Source: an uncultured Elusimicrobiales bacterium
Lineage (GTDB): Bacteria; Elusimicrobiota; Elusimicrobia; Elusimicrobiales; Elusimicrobiaceae
Length of the DNA: 59,472 bases
Direction: 5' to 3'
Assembly: GCA_944324685.1 (NCBI GenBank)
Contig: CALUXG010000022.1
Coordinates: 1 to 59,472 of the forward strand
Below are positions 50,365-59,077 of this stretch, piece after piece. Within the stretch, counting starts at the first letter, position 1; each line of letters opens with the position of its first letter. Both the position numbers and the translations under genes were made by a program. The notes beneath the pieces were generated by a model. That model was given only the letters and a program-made list of their open reading frames with translations, did no database searches and had not been told where the DNA came from.

Positions 50365-52272
50365 ATGTCTTGCACACATCATGCTTGCGCCTGCCGTGCT
50401 TGTGCGGCGTCTCAGGCGAAAAATAAAACGGAAAATATGCCGAAAAGCTGGGTTATGGTTCTTTTCGGGGGGATATTGTTTGGGGCGGCGTTTGTCTGGC
50501 CGTCCCAAACGGGACGGCTGGCCTTGTTTGTTTTTTCTTATTTAATTTGTGGTACGGAAGTGCTTTTGCGTGCCGGAACAAATATATTGCGCGGTGAATG
50601 GATGGATGAAAATTTCTTAATGGCTTTGGCCACCGTAGGAGCGTTTGCCATTGGAGAATATCCGGAAGCGGCCGCCGTTATGCTTTTTTACCAAACGGGG
50701 GAATTCTTTTTACATTGGGCGCTGCACCGTTCAAGACGCAGTGTGCGTGCTTTGATGGAGCTTCAGCCGCAGACCGTATTGAAAAAGAATGCGGACGGCT
50801 GGGAAAAAGCAGATGCACAGACGCTGGAAAAAGGGGATATCTTTTTGGTCCGCCCCGGGGAACGGGTTGCTTTGGATGGAGTGGTGCTTGCAGGCTGCAG
50901 CAATGTGGATACGTCTGCATTGACGGGAGAATCTTTGCCGCGGCAAGCCGGCGCCGGCAGTGAATTGCTGGCGGGAGTTATTGCGTTGGACGGACAGTTG
51001 GAAATGCGCGCTTTGCGGCCGTATGCGTCTTCCGCCATAGCCAAAATCTTGGAACTGGTGGAAAACGCTTCCGCAAAGAAAACGCCGACAGAACGTTTTA
51101 TCACGCGTTTTGCGCGTTATTATACGCCGGCCGTGGTGGCGGCTGCCGTACTAACGGCTGTTTTGCCGCCTCTTGTATGGCCGGATGCCCAGTTCAAGAC
51201 GTGGATATACCGCGCTTTGATTTTTTTGGTTATTTCTTGTCCTTGTGCACTGGTTTTATCCGTTCCTTTGGGCTTTTTTGGCGGAATCGGCGCGGCGGCG
51301 CGGCGCGGTATTTTAATAAAGGGCAGCGGCAGCATGGAAGGACTGGCCAAAGGCCAAACGGCGGTATTTGATAAAACGGGTACTTTGACGCAAGGACATT
51401 TTAGTCTAAGCGGCTGTTATCCTGCAGAAGGGTTTGATAGGGAGAATGTATTGGAATTGGCCGCTTATGCCGAAAGCGCTTCGCGTCATCCTCTGGCCCT
51501 CGCTGTTGTGGAAGCATACGCAAAACCGATTGACCGTTCCAACGTGGAAAAGGTTTGCGAAGAGGCAGGACGAGGTGTTTCTGCGCGGGTAAACGGACGG
51601 GATGTTTTTGTGGGCAAGTTCGCTGTACAAACGGCTAAAACCCCTTTTCCCAGCGAAGCGGACGGCGCAACGGCCGTCTTGGTGGAAGTGGATGGAAAAT
51701 ACGCGGGATGTTTGACGCTGAAAGATCATTTGAAACCGGACGCGGTGCAGACCGTAGCCGAACTGAAGGCGTTGGGCTTTAAGCAAACGGTACTGCTCAG
51801 CGGGGACGCTGCGACGTCCGTCCGTCTTGCTGCCGAAGAAGCGGGGGTGGATGCGTATTATGCGTCTTTGTTGCCGGCCGATAAAGTAAAAAAAGTGGAG
51901 CAGCTGCTGGCACAGCACAGCACCGGAGGCACTTTGCTTTTTGCGGGAGACGGCATCAATGACGCCCCCGTATTGGCTCGTGCCGATGTGGGTATAGCCA
52001 TGGGAGCTTTGGGGTCGGACGCCGCTATAGAAGCGGCGGACGTGGTGCTGACCGATGACAAACCTTCTAAAATTCCTCAAGCCGTGGCATTGAGCCGCTT
52101 CACGGTGCAAATAGTGAAACAAAATATATGGTTTGCTTTATCGGTGAAGGCGGCCGTCATGCTGATGGGCATATTTGGCTGGGCGAATTTGTGGGAAGCG
52201 GTGTTTGCCGATGTAGGGGTGAGTGTATTGTGTGTGCTCAATTCCTTGCGGCCTTTGGCATTTAAGAAGTAA
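50365..52272 (+). CDS. Heavy-metal P1B-ATPase (Zn/Cd type)
   Basis: 635 residues. Instead of a full N-terminal metal-binding domain it has a short Cys/His tail (C3, H5, H6, C8, C10, C13). Phosphatase TGES is at 187-190, ion path CPC at 292-294, phosphorylation DKTGT at 336-340, and GDGINDAP in the P domain. ADVGVSVL in the last helix matches the Asp of ZntA-type pumps. Together with the SmtB-like repressor this points to efflux of Zn, Cd or Pb. Confidence 0.92.
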   Translation: MSCTHHACACRACAASQAKNKTENMPKSWVMVLFGGILFGAAFVWPSQTGRLALFVFSYLICGTEVLLRAGTNILRGEWMDENFLMALATVGAFAIGEYPEAAAVMLFYQTGEFFLHWALHRSRRSVRALMELQPQTVLKKNADGWEKADAQTLEKGDIFLVRPGERVALDGVVLAGCSNVDTSALTGESLPRQAGAGSELLAGVIALDGQLEMRALRPYASSAIAKILELVENASAKKTPTERFITRFARYYTPAVVAAAVLTAVLPPLVWPDAQFKTWIYRALIFLVISCPCALVLSVPLGFFGGIGAAARRGILIKGSGSMEGLAKGQTAVFDKTGTLTQGHFSLSGCYPAEGFDRENVLELAAYAESASRHPLALAVVEAYAKPIDRSNVEKVCEEAGRGVSARVNGRDVFVGKFAVQTAKTPFPSEADGATAVLVEVDGKYAGCLTLKDHLKPDAVQTVAELKALGFKQTVLLSGDAATSVRLAAEEAGVDAYYASLLPADKVKKVEQLLAQHSTGGTLLFAGDGINDAPVLARADVGIAMGALGSDAAIEAADVVLTDDKPSKIPQAVALSRFTVQIVKQNIWFALSVKAAVMLMGIFGWANLWEAVFADVGVSVLCVLNSLRPLAFKK

Positions 52273-52298
52273 ACTATCCCATGTTTGCCGCATGATGT

Positions 52299-52330
52299 AA
52301 AACTCCCCGCCGTTTCCGGCGGGGAGTTTT
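52299..52330. terminator. Bidirectional terminator, ATPase / mltG
   Basis: AAAACTCCCCGCCG, loop, CGGCGGGGAGTTTT, between convergent genes. Confidence 0.9.
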
Positions 52331-52339
52331 ATATAGAGG

Positions 52340-53314
52340 TCAGTTGTTTCCGCGGCGGTATTTATTTTTCTTTCTTAAATGTTCATTATACGTGCGGCTG
52401 AAATCATGTCGGCCCGTATTGTCGGCCACAAAATACAAAGCGTCAAAATCTTTTTGAGGATTCAAAACGGCTTTGACGGAGGCATAGCTGGGATTGGCTA
52501 TAGGTCCGGGCGGCAGTCCGTTGTAACGATAGGTGTTGTAGGGTGATTTGTTGCGCAAATCTCTGTAGGTAAGGCCTTTTTTCCAGTAACGGTTTTCTCT
52601 GAAGTTAAACCCCAGTGCATATTGCACGGTGGGATCGGCTTCCAGCCTTTTGCCTATTTTTAGGCGATTCAAATAAACCGCGGCTATTTTAGGCCTTTCA
52701 TCGTGGAAAATGGCTTCCCGTTCTACAATGGAAGCCAGCGTCAGAACTTCTTTTTCAGACAGCTGTGTGGGATATTGCGCAAACAACGGCTTAATGGTTT
52801 TATTGTATTGCGCCAACATGGCGTCCACTACGGCCCATGCGGGCGTATGTTCGGAAAAATGATACGTGGAGGGGAAAAGATATCCTTCCAAATTTCTTTT
52901 GCGTACAATATCCAAAAATGCCTGCGGGTCCGTAATATCGTTGGCGGCCAACACTTCGGCGATTTCTTCACTGCGCCAACCTTCCAGCGTGGTGATTTTG
53001 CTCAGGTGCAGACAGCGGCCGCTTTTAATGCAGTTTAAGACGGATTCCGAAGCCATATTTTTGTGCAAATCGTATTTGCCGGCCTGTAAATCTTTGACGG
53101 AAGAAGAAAGTTTTAATATGATTTTGAACCAAGTGGTACTTTTAATCACTCCCGCTTCTTTTAAGTTTTCGGCCACCTCGGAAGCCGTTTGTCCCGCCTG
53201 AATGGCAAAGACTACTTTTTCGCCCGTGCTGAAGTAATGCAGCTTGATAAACAGCGCAAATGCCGCCAAAAGAAAAAAAAGAATACCGCAAGGAATGAGA
53301 AGTCTTTTTTTCAT
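52340..53314 (-). CDS. mltG: Endolytic murein transglycosylase MltG
   Basis: 324 residues from ATG 53314, one base after the tyrS stop. An N-terminal membrane helix (about 4-25) is followed by a LysM-like part and the YceG catalytic domain. ASIVEREAIFHDERPKIAAV carries the catalytic Glu, and NTYRYNGLPPGPIANPS is conserved. It cuts nascent glycan strands in the periplasm. A longer frame to 53434 runs into tyrS and is rejected. Confidence 0.94.
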   Translation of the reverse strand: MKKRLLIPCGILFFLLAAFALFIKLHYFSTGEKVVFAIQAGQTASEVAENLKEAGVIKSTTWFKIILKLSSSVKDLQAGKYDLHKNMASESVLNCIKSGRCLHLSKITTLEGWRSEEIAEVLAANDITDPQAFLDIVRKRNLEGYLFPSTYHFSEHTPAWAVVDAMLAQYNKTIKPLFAQYPTQLSEKEVLTLASIVEREAIFHDERPKIAAVYLNRLKIGKRLEADPTVQYALGFNFRENRYWKKGLTYRDLRNKSPYNTYRYNGLPPGPIANPSYASVKAVLNPQKDFDALYFVADNTGRHDFSRTYNEHLRKKNKYRRGNN

Positions 53315-53315
53315 T

Positions 53316-54476
53316 TTATCGGGATAACTTAAAAAAGGCGCGTTTGCCCACTTGCAGCACGTCGCCGTTTTCAAAAGATAACGGCGCATCTTGCGTAAGT
53401 TTGCGGCCGTTAAGCCGTACCGCTCCTTGTTCAATCAGCGCACGGGCTTTGTTTTTGCTGGCGGCGGCTTTGGCCTCAAACAAGACGGCCGACAAAAGGG
53501 TCCCTTCCGACGGTCTTAAAAGAGGCATTTCGTCCGGATTCTCTTTTTTGGAAAAGACCTTTTCAAAGTTGGCTTTTGCCGCTTCCGCCGCTTCCGTCCC
53601 ATGAAAACGCTGAGTCAGCAGAGAGGCCAGTTTCTTTTTGGCTTCCATGGGGTGCATTTGTTTAATTTCATCCAAATTTTCCGAAGTCAGCAACTCATAA
53701 TAATTCATCATCATTTCGTCGGATATGGACATCAGTTTGCCGAACATGTCGTTGGGTTGGTCGTTCAATCCCACATAATTGCCATAGGATTTGGACATTT
53801 TTTTCACGCCGTCAATGCCGACCAACAACGGTACGGTAATGGCGATTTGGGGTTCCTGTCCGTTTTGTTTTTGCAGCTGACGGCCGATCAATAAATTAAA
53901 AATTTGGTCCGTGCCGCCTAACTCCACATCGGCTTTTAAGGCGACGGAATCCTGTCCTTGGAACAAGCTGTATAAAATTTCCAGCATACTGATGGGATTG
54001 CCTTCCTGCATGCGTTTTTTGAAATCTTCGCGTTCCAAGACCTGTGCCACCGTTACTTTGGATAAAGTATGCAACAAATCCTTTCCGGAAATAAAAGGTT
54101 CCAGCCATTGGCTGTTAAAACGTATTTGCGTTTGTTCGGGAATTAATATTTTAAATGCCTGTTCTGTATAGGTTTTGGCGTTTTCCAAAATTTTCTCTCT
54201 TGGCAGAATGGGGCGCGTAGAATCTCTCCCCGACGGATCACCGATGGCGGCCGTGAAATCACCGATTACCAATACGGCGCTGTGGCCTAAATCCTGAAAA
54301 CGGCGCAGCAGAGACAGCACCACGCTGTGACCCAAATGCAAATCCGCGCTGGTAGGATCGCAGCCCAATTTGACGACGAGCTTTTTGCCGCTTTCCAATT
54401 TTTTTTGCAGTCCTTCTATATTCACAATGTCCACACAGCCGCGGGTTAAAAAAGAAATTTGCTCTTGAATATTCAT
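53316..54476 (-). CDS. tyrS: Tyrosyl-tRNA synthetase
   Basis: 386 residues, class I. The HIGH site is HLGHS near 47-51 and the second signature is KKMSKSYGN. A C-terminal S4 RNA-binding domain (about 325-386) is present. It is nearer the TyrZ-type subgroup by its Asp-Pro-Thr-Ser-Ala-Asp-Leu-His start. A 9-bp hairpin lies in its leader. Confidence 0.95.
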   Translation of the reverse strand: MNIQEQISFLTRGCVDIVNIEGLQKKLESGKKLVVKLGCDPTSADLHLGHSVVLSLLRRFQDLGHSAVLVIGDFTAAIGDPSGRDSTRPILPREKILENAKTYTEQAFKILIPEQTQIRFNSQWLEPFISGKDLLHTLSKVTVAQVLEREDFKKRMQEGNPISMLEILYSLFQGQDSVALKADVELGGTDQIFNLLIGRQLQKQNGQEPQIAITVPLLVGIDGVKKMSKSYGNYVGLNDQPNDMFGKLMSISDEMMMNYYELLTSENLDEIKQMHPMEAKKKLASLLTQRFHGTEAAEAAKANFEKVFSKKENPDEMPLLRPSEGTLLSAVLFEAKAAASKNKARALIEQGAVRLNGRKLTQDAPLSFENGDVLQVGKRAFFKLSR

Positions 54477-54505
54477 GGTATCCTCATTCAGCTATAGCCC
54501 AAAAT

Positions 54506-54529
54506 ATCCGTACGGGAACGCGTACGGAT
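54506..54529 (-). promoter_or_regulatory. Hairpin in tyrS leader
   Basis: ATCCGTACG and CGTACGGAT with a 6-nt loop, about 30 nt before tyrS. No T-box elements are seen. Its role is unknown. Confidence 0.45.
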
Positions 54530-54607
54530 AAGGGAAACTTACTATATTTTATCATATTGCGCGGCAGGACGTGGAAAAACGCCATAAACGAAGGAGAAAA
54601 ACGCGTT

Positions 54608-55819
54608 TTATTTTACAGCGGAGGGCATTGCGTCCTGCTTAAACGCCGCAGCAATAAACCATTTGGATGCGGAGAAACCGTTCCATGGCTGGCTGAAGGT
54701 ATTGAAAGGATAGTAAACAAAAGGCGGATTTTTTTCCGGATAAAAGCGGAAAAGACGATAGCGGCCGTCTGGCAAAATCATAAGAGACAGTTCCGCCTGC
54801 TGCGCTGTCGGCATAGGATTTAAGAGTTCTGCCTCCCGCTGATAAGAATTGGGTTTAATTTTATGGAAGAACACAATCCCTTTGTCTTGGCGATACAGTA
54901 TTTGCGTAATTTTTCCGCCGTTTCTGCGTATCAGCCATTGATCATTACCGTTTATTGAATGTAATATCGTTTCCAATACTCCTTGCTGGCCCTGCAGATT
55001 TTGCACAAAAAATTTGTTGTCTTTTGTCAGGTTAAGCATCCACTGTCCGTCTTTGGAAACAAACTGGAAACAGTCTTTCCCGCAGGCACGGGGGAGTGGA
55101 TTCCAAGCGACTTGTTCCGTCAAGGAAACGGTATTGGGTGCGGGAAGGCTGGGGACTTTTGGTTCCGGCTGCTGAACAGCGGCGGCGGGTGGCAGTCTAT
55201 GCGCGGATTGTCCGGTTTGCGGTTTGTCGGCCCACAGCTTTTGCAATACGGGAAGCGATGTTTCCGTGGATTTTTCTTGCGTCTGCTCTTGTTTCACAGC
55301 TTCTTGCTTTATTCTCTCTTGTACAGCGGGAAGATGGGCCAAAGAATGGGGGGATTGTTTGGCTATAATCGCCAGTACCATCAGCAGCAGAGCCGGCACG
55401 ACCAACGTCAATATGGATATCATGATGTTGCGCCCCATATAAGAAAGGGGGCGGGGCTGGGGATTTGGATTTTTCAAAGGGGGAATAAACAGAAGCGCCG
55501 CTTGGCCCGCTATCACAATCAGGTTCACAAACGGAACCACTGCCAGCAGGGTTAGAAAGCTCCAATAGGGAGCCAATCCTATATGGCGCAGGCGCCGCGC
55601 CGCCGCACAGATATAACAGGCAGCGCCCAGCAGAAAAAATAAAACCATTACCGCTTTCGGCAATTCGGCATGGATGCCGAAAAGACCCAGCAAACTGAAA
55701 AAGACTATGCCGCAAATGCTGATTCCGGCGGGCATCAGATAGCAAAATACGGTAAATCCCAGCATTTCCTTGCGGCCGGCTTCTCCGTTCCAAGAGAACA
55801 AGCGTTTCAGATAATCCAT
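54608..55819 (-). CDS. DUF805-type membrane protein with extracytoplasmic domain
   Basis: 403 residues. The N-terminal 115 residues are a DUF805 unit: FSWNGEAGRKEM, three to four helices, and RRLRHIGLAPYW. A further membrane helix (about 130-150) is followed by a Gln/Pro/Glu-rich linker to about 230 and then a beta-rich domain to the end. That domain has two Cys near its start (CGKDC) and no recognised family. The DUF805 function is not established. TATAAT on the minus strand at 55852-55857 is its likely promoter. Confidence 0.75.
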   Translation of the reverse strand: MDYLKRLFSWNGEAGRKEMLGFTVFCYLMPAGISICGIVFFSLLGLFGIHAELPKAVMVLFFLLGAACYICAAARRLRHIGLAPYWSFLTLLAVVPFVNLIVIAGQAALLFIPPLKNPNPQPRPLSYMGRNIMISILTLVVPALLLMVLAIIAKQSPHSLAHLPAVQERIKQEAVKQEQTQEKSTETSLPVLQKLWADKPQTGQSAHRLPPAAAVQQPEPKVPSLPAPNTVSLTEQVAWNPLPRACGKDCFQFVSKDGQWMLNLTKDNKFFVQNLQGQQGVLETILHSINGNDQWLIRRNGGKITQILYRQDKGIVFFHKIKPNSYQREAELLNPMPTAQQAELSLMILPDGRYRLFRFYPEKNPPFVYYPFNTFSQPWNGFSASKWFIAAAFKQDAMPSAVK

Positions 55820-55851
55820 AATTTCTCTTCAGAAGTAAGACCTTTCGAAAT

Positions 55852-55857
55852 ATTATA
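55852..55857 (-). promoter_or_regulatory. -10 of the DUF805 gene
   Basis: Perfect TATAAT on the minus strand, 32 nt before the ATG. Confidence 0.55.
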
Positions 55858-55874
55858 CCATAAAAGCCGGAGGT

Positions 55875-57830
55875 TTAATAAAAATCGTAAGGGTCGGCTA
55901 TCAGCTTGCATTCGGTGTTTTTGGAGGGTTTGAAAGTATCCAGCGCAGCGATTAACGATATATAATTTTCGGCGGAGGTTTTCAAAAGAACGTACTGCTT
56001 TTTATAAAGGTCCGTTTTTTTGCCGGTGGCTATGGGACCGAGCGTTTGCAGGCAGTACGGCGCCGCCGCGCTCATTATGCGGGCGGTTTCGGCGTTGAGC
56101 AAGGTTTTGTCTTTGCTTTTTAACAGAACTTTGGAGATTTTTACAAAAGGCGGATAGGAGAAACTTTCCCGCGCCAGCAATTCTTCCCGTGCGGCGGTTT
56201 CATAAGAGGCATTCAGGGCTTCAAAGGGATAAAGGTCCGGCGCGCTGGTTTGTATGATTAAGCGGGCATTGGGGCGTCCTGCCAGCCGGTCCTGCAGTTT
56301 GAAAAGCATTTGCCCGAATTTTTCGGATGCGCGGAAATCGGGGCTGTCCAATTCCAAGTCTGCGTCGGCCACGGCCGCCAATGTGATTCGTCTGCAAAGC
56401 GCCGTGTCCAAGGCTTGACGCGTACCTACGACGATATCCGCTTCTTGCACTTCCAATGCCTGACGTACGGCGTAACCTTGGCCGTCTTTGTTTTTTAGGG
56501 TATCCGAATCCAGCCGCCATACCCGCGCCTGCGGAAAAAGTTTGTTTAGCTCCGCCACGATTTTTTGCGTTCCGCCGCCGCGCGACTTGAAAATTTTATT
56601 CTGACATTGCGGGCAGGTTTGTTCCATATTTTCTTTATGTCCGCATTTTTTGCAAAGCAGAAATTCTTCGCCTGTTTCTTTTTTTTCTCTGGTTAAGATG
56701 GCCCCGCATTTTTTGCACTTGGCGTATGCTCCGCAGTTTAGGCAATAATAGGCATGGCTGTATCCGCGCCGGTTTAAGATAATTAAAGAGGCGTGTTTAT
56801 GTTGCAGGTTTTCTTGCAATTGATGAAGCAAAAAATCAGAAAGGAAAGGAGATTTTTCTCCTTTTTTTTGTGTGATTTTGTAGGGAATTGCGCTGGCGGA
56901 GGCTTGCAGGCTTATTTTTTCGCTTTTGCCCGTTTCGGCAGCGTGCAAGCTTTCCAAAGACGGCGTATCCGAAGCGGTTATAAATAAAGCTTCGTGCTGC
57001 TGACATCGCTGCCTCAGCAGATCGCGCAGGTGGAAATAAGGTTTGTTTTCCTCTTGTTTGTAATTGTCGTTTTCTTCTTCCAACATGACAGCCAAGCGTA
57101 AATTTTTGAACGGCAGCAAGGCTCCCGACCGTACGGATATTACCAGACACGGTTGTCCGGCCGATATGCGGGAAAAAATTCTTTTCTTTTGACTGAGCGG
57201 CATTTTGCTGTGCCAACAAGCGGTATATTCCGCTCCGAAAAGAGTTTGCAGTTCCATAGCAAGATTTTGTGCGGCTAATACGTCAGGCAGCGTGATTAAA
57301 GCTTGTCCGCATGTTTGCAATGTTTTGGCAGCTAGGCGCAGGGCAATTTGCGTTTGTGCTTTTTCATCTGATCCGCAAAGAAGTATAGCGTGGAATCCCG
57401 CGCAAAGCCGTTTGGATAATGATTCAAAAACAGTCGTTTGGGCGGGAGAAAGCGAAATGTCGGGAGCGGAAAAAGGGCTTTGCGGCAAAGGACAGGGGTT
57501 GTTTAGTTTGAAATGCGCCTGCGGCGGAACGAGTGCGAATAAAATTTGTCCTATAGGGCCACCCCACGTGCGTTTCATAAAATGCGCCAGCGTAAATAAA
57601 TCCGAGCCGAAAAGAGGCTTTTCGTCCAATACGCAGCGGATTTCTTTTATCAAGGTTTGCTTGGCAAAAGAAGACTTCTCCGACACACCCACCACTAACC
57701 CCGTAGTCAGCATGCGTCCAAAGGGGGCCGTTACGCGCATGCCGGCGCATACGCGCGGCGCCAAGTCCTCCGGCACGGCATAATCAAAAGTACGGTCCAG
57801 TGGTACGTTAAAAGCGACTTGGCAAAACAT
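55875..57830 (-). CDS. priA: Primosomal protein N' (PriA) with lost ATPase motifs
   Basis: 651 residues. It restarts replication forks. The N-terminal DNA-binding part and eight zinc cysteines (CLNC, CKKC, CKKC, CPQC pattern) are kept, as is GTQ-like GTRQALD and PDFRASEK. The helicase motifs are broken. Walker A reads LLCGSDEKAQT, so its Lys is Gln159 and two Gly are lost. The DEEH Walker B box is LEEE at 250-253. GRAGR is replaced. Probably a structural loader without helicase activity, as reported for some other bacterial PriA. Confidence 0.92.
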   Translation of the reverse strand: MFCQVAFNVPLDRTFDYAVPEDLAPRVCAGMRVTAPFGRMLTTGLVVGVSEKSSFAKQTLIKEIRCVLDEKPLFGSDLFTLAHFMKRTWGGPIGQILFALVPPQAHFKLNNPCPLPQSPFSAPDISLSPAQTTVFESLSKRLCAGFHAILLCGSDEKAQTQIALRLAAKTLQTCGQALITLPDVLAAQNLAMELQTLFGAEYTACWHSKMPLSQKKRIFSRISAGQPCLVISVRSGALLPFKNLRLAVMLEEENDNYKQEENKPYFHLRDLLRQRCQQHEALFITASDTPSLESLHAAETGKSEKISLQASASAIPYKITQKKGEKSPFLSDFLLHQLQENLQHKHASLIILNRRGYSHAYYCLNCGAYAKCKKCGAILTREKKETGEEFLLCKKCGHKENMEQTCPQCQNKIFKSRGGGTQKIVAELNKLFPQARVWRLDSDTLKNKDGQGYAVRQALEVQEADIVVGTRQALDTALCRRITLAAVADADLELDSPDFRASEKFGQMLFKLQDRLAGRPNARLIIQTSAPDLYPFEALNASYETAAREELLARESFSYPPFVKISKVLLKSKDKTLLNAETARIMSAAAPYCLQTLGPIATGKKTDLYKKQYVLLKTSAENYISLIAALDTFKPSKNTECKLIADPYDFY

Positions 57831-57832
57831 AT

Positions 57833-58768
57833 TTAAGCGTGGGGGCGTTTAAGACCCATTTCGGCCATAACCATCTGCAGATCGGCCCAAGCGTCTTTCT
57901 TCCAATTCGGATTGCGCAGTAAAGCGGCGGGATGATAGGTAGCCAAAATTTTGACGGGTGTTTGCAGCTGCACCGTATCCAAATGCAAAAGATGAAATTT
58001 GCCGCGCAACGCGCCTAAAGATTTGGTATCGCTGATTAACGCTTTGGCCGCCACGCCGCCCAAGGCCACGATATACTTGGGCGATATGACAGCTATTTGC
58101 CGTTCAATGTATTTGCGGCAGACGGCTATTTCTCCTGCGTTTGGCGCACGGTCATTGCCGCGCGCTTCCGGATTGGCGGGGTTGACCATAGGGTGGCATT
58201 TGGCGATATTTCCAATAAAAACCTGTTCTCTTTTCAGCCCCATGGCGGCAATCATTTTGTCCAACAGCTGGCCAGCGCGTCCTACAAAAGGGCGGCCGCT
58301 GTGGTCTTCGTCAAAGCCCGGCCCCTCGCCGATAAACATTAATTGCGCGGCGGGATTTCCTTCCCCGGGGACGGCATGCAAACGCGTTTGCCCCAACGGG
58401 CAGCGTTGACAGGCGCCAATTTCAGCAGCTATTTCATCCAAGGCCGCTTGTTTTTCCTGAACGGTGGTATAAGAAACAGGAGCCTGCGGCATCGGTTTTT
58501 CCGTCTCTTCAGCGGGTTCGTTACCAGTAATTTGCGGCGGGCGTGGATTCTGTGGCATTGGCTTTTCCGTCTCTTCAGCGGGAGGTATATTCTTTCGGGC
58601 GGCTCTGGCAAATTCTATGGTTAAATGATCTTGTTTCGTCTCGGAAGCGTTTGCGTCCGTACAGGCACGCTCCCGCCGTGCAGAGCCAACCGGCGTCAGT
58701 TCATCTTCTTCTCTGCTTTGCAGAAAAGCCTTAAATTGTGCCGCCAATTCCCGCACGCCGTCTTTCAT
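57833..58768 (-). CDS. udg: Uracil-DNA glycosylase, family 4
   Basis: 311 residues. It removes uracil from DNA. Residues 1 to about 100 are a low-complexity extension with EEDELTP and two copies of PAEETEKPMPQ (63-73 and 85-95). The enzyme follows: GEGPGFDED at 147-155, HPAALL with His278, and cysteines C120, C123, C191 and C217 in the family 4Fe-4S pattern. It overlaps nothing and lies 2 nt before priA. Confidence 0.93.
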   Translation of the reverse strand: MKDGVRELAAQFKAFLQSREEDELTPVGSARRERACTDANASETKQDHLTIEFARAARKNIPPAEETEKPMPQNPRPPQITGNEPAEETEKPMPQAPVSYTTVQEKQAALDEIAAEIGACQRCPLGQTRLHAVPGEGNPAAQLMFIGEGPGFDEDHSGRPFVGRAGQLLDKMIAAMGLKREQVFIGNIAKCHPMVNPANPEARGNDRAPNAGEIAVCRKYIERQIAVISPKYIVALGGVAAKALISDTKSLGALRGKFHLLHLDTVQLQTPVKILATYHPAALLRNPNWKKDAWADLQMVMAEMGLKRPHA

Positions 58769-58770
58769 GG

Positions 58771-59067
58771 TTACAGTCTCATCGGTTCTTTGGCTTTGCG
58801 TTCCGCTTCTTTACGGGCTTCTTCTTGGGCGCGAAGTTCCGCTTCTAAATTCTGGCGGCTGATTTCCAAGACGGCGTCTTTGCTCATGCGGCCCGATAAA
58901 ATATCATCCAGCGCCACTTTGATAATGGCGGCGTTCGGTTGGTTTTTGTATTCTGCTTTCTTTTTCAATTCTTTGGCCCAAACGGAGGCGAGCACCACTA
59001 CATCGTAGCGGTCTCCGTCAAAGTTCATAAGTTCGGACTCAAAGGTCGTTTCTTTTGTGTTCGGCAT
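58771..59067 (-). CDS. rpoZ: RNA polymerase omega-like subunit
   Basis: 98 residues. Residues 18-65 match omega: RYDVVVLASVWAKELKKK, then Asn-Ala-Ala-Ile-Ile-Lys-Val-Ala-Leu-Asp-Asp-Ile. The C-terminus is a charged Glu/Arg/Lys helix. Its place right after gmk is the usual site of rpoZ. Sequence identity is modest, so the call rests partly on context. Confidence 0.8.
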   Translation of the reverse strand: MPNTKETTFESELMNFDGDRYDVVVLASVWAKELKKKAEYKNQPNAAIIKVALDDILSGRMSKDAVLEISRQNLEAELRAQEEARKEAERKAKEPMRL

Positions 59068-59077
59068 TTTCGGCTCC

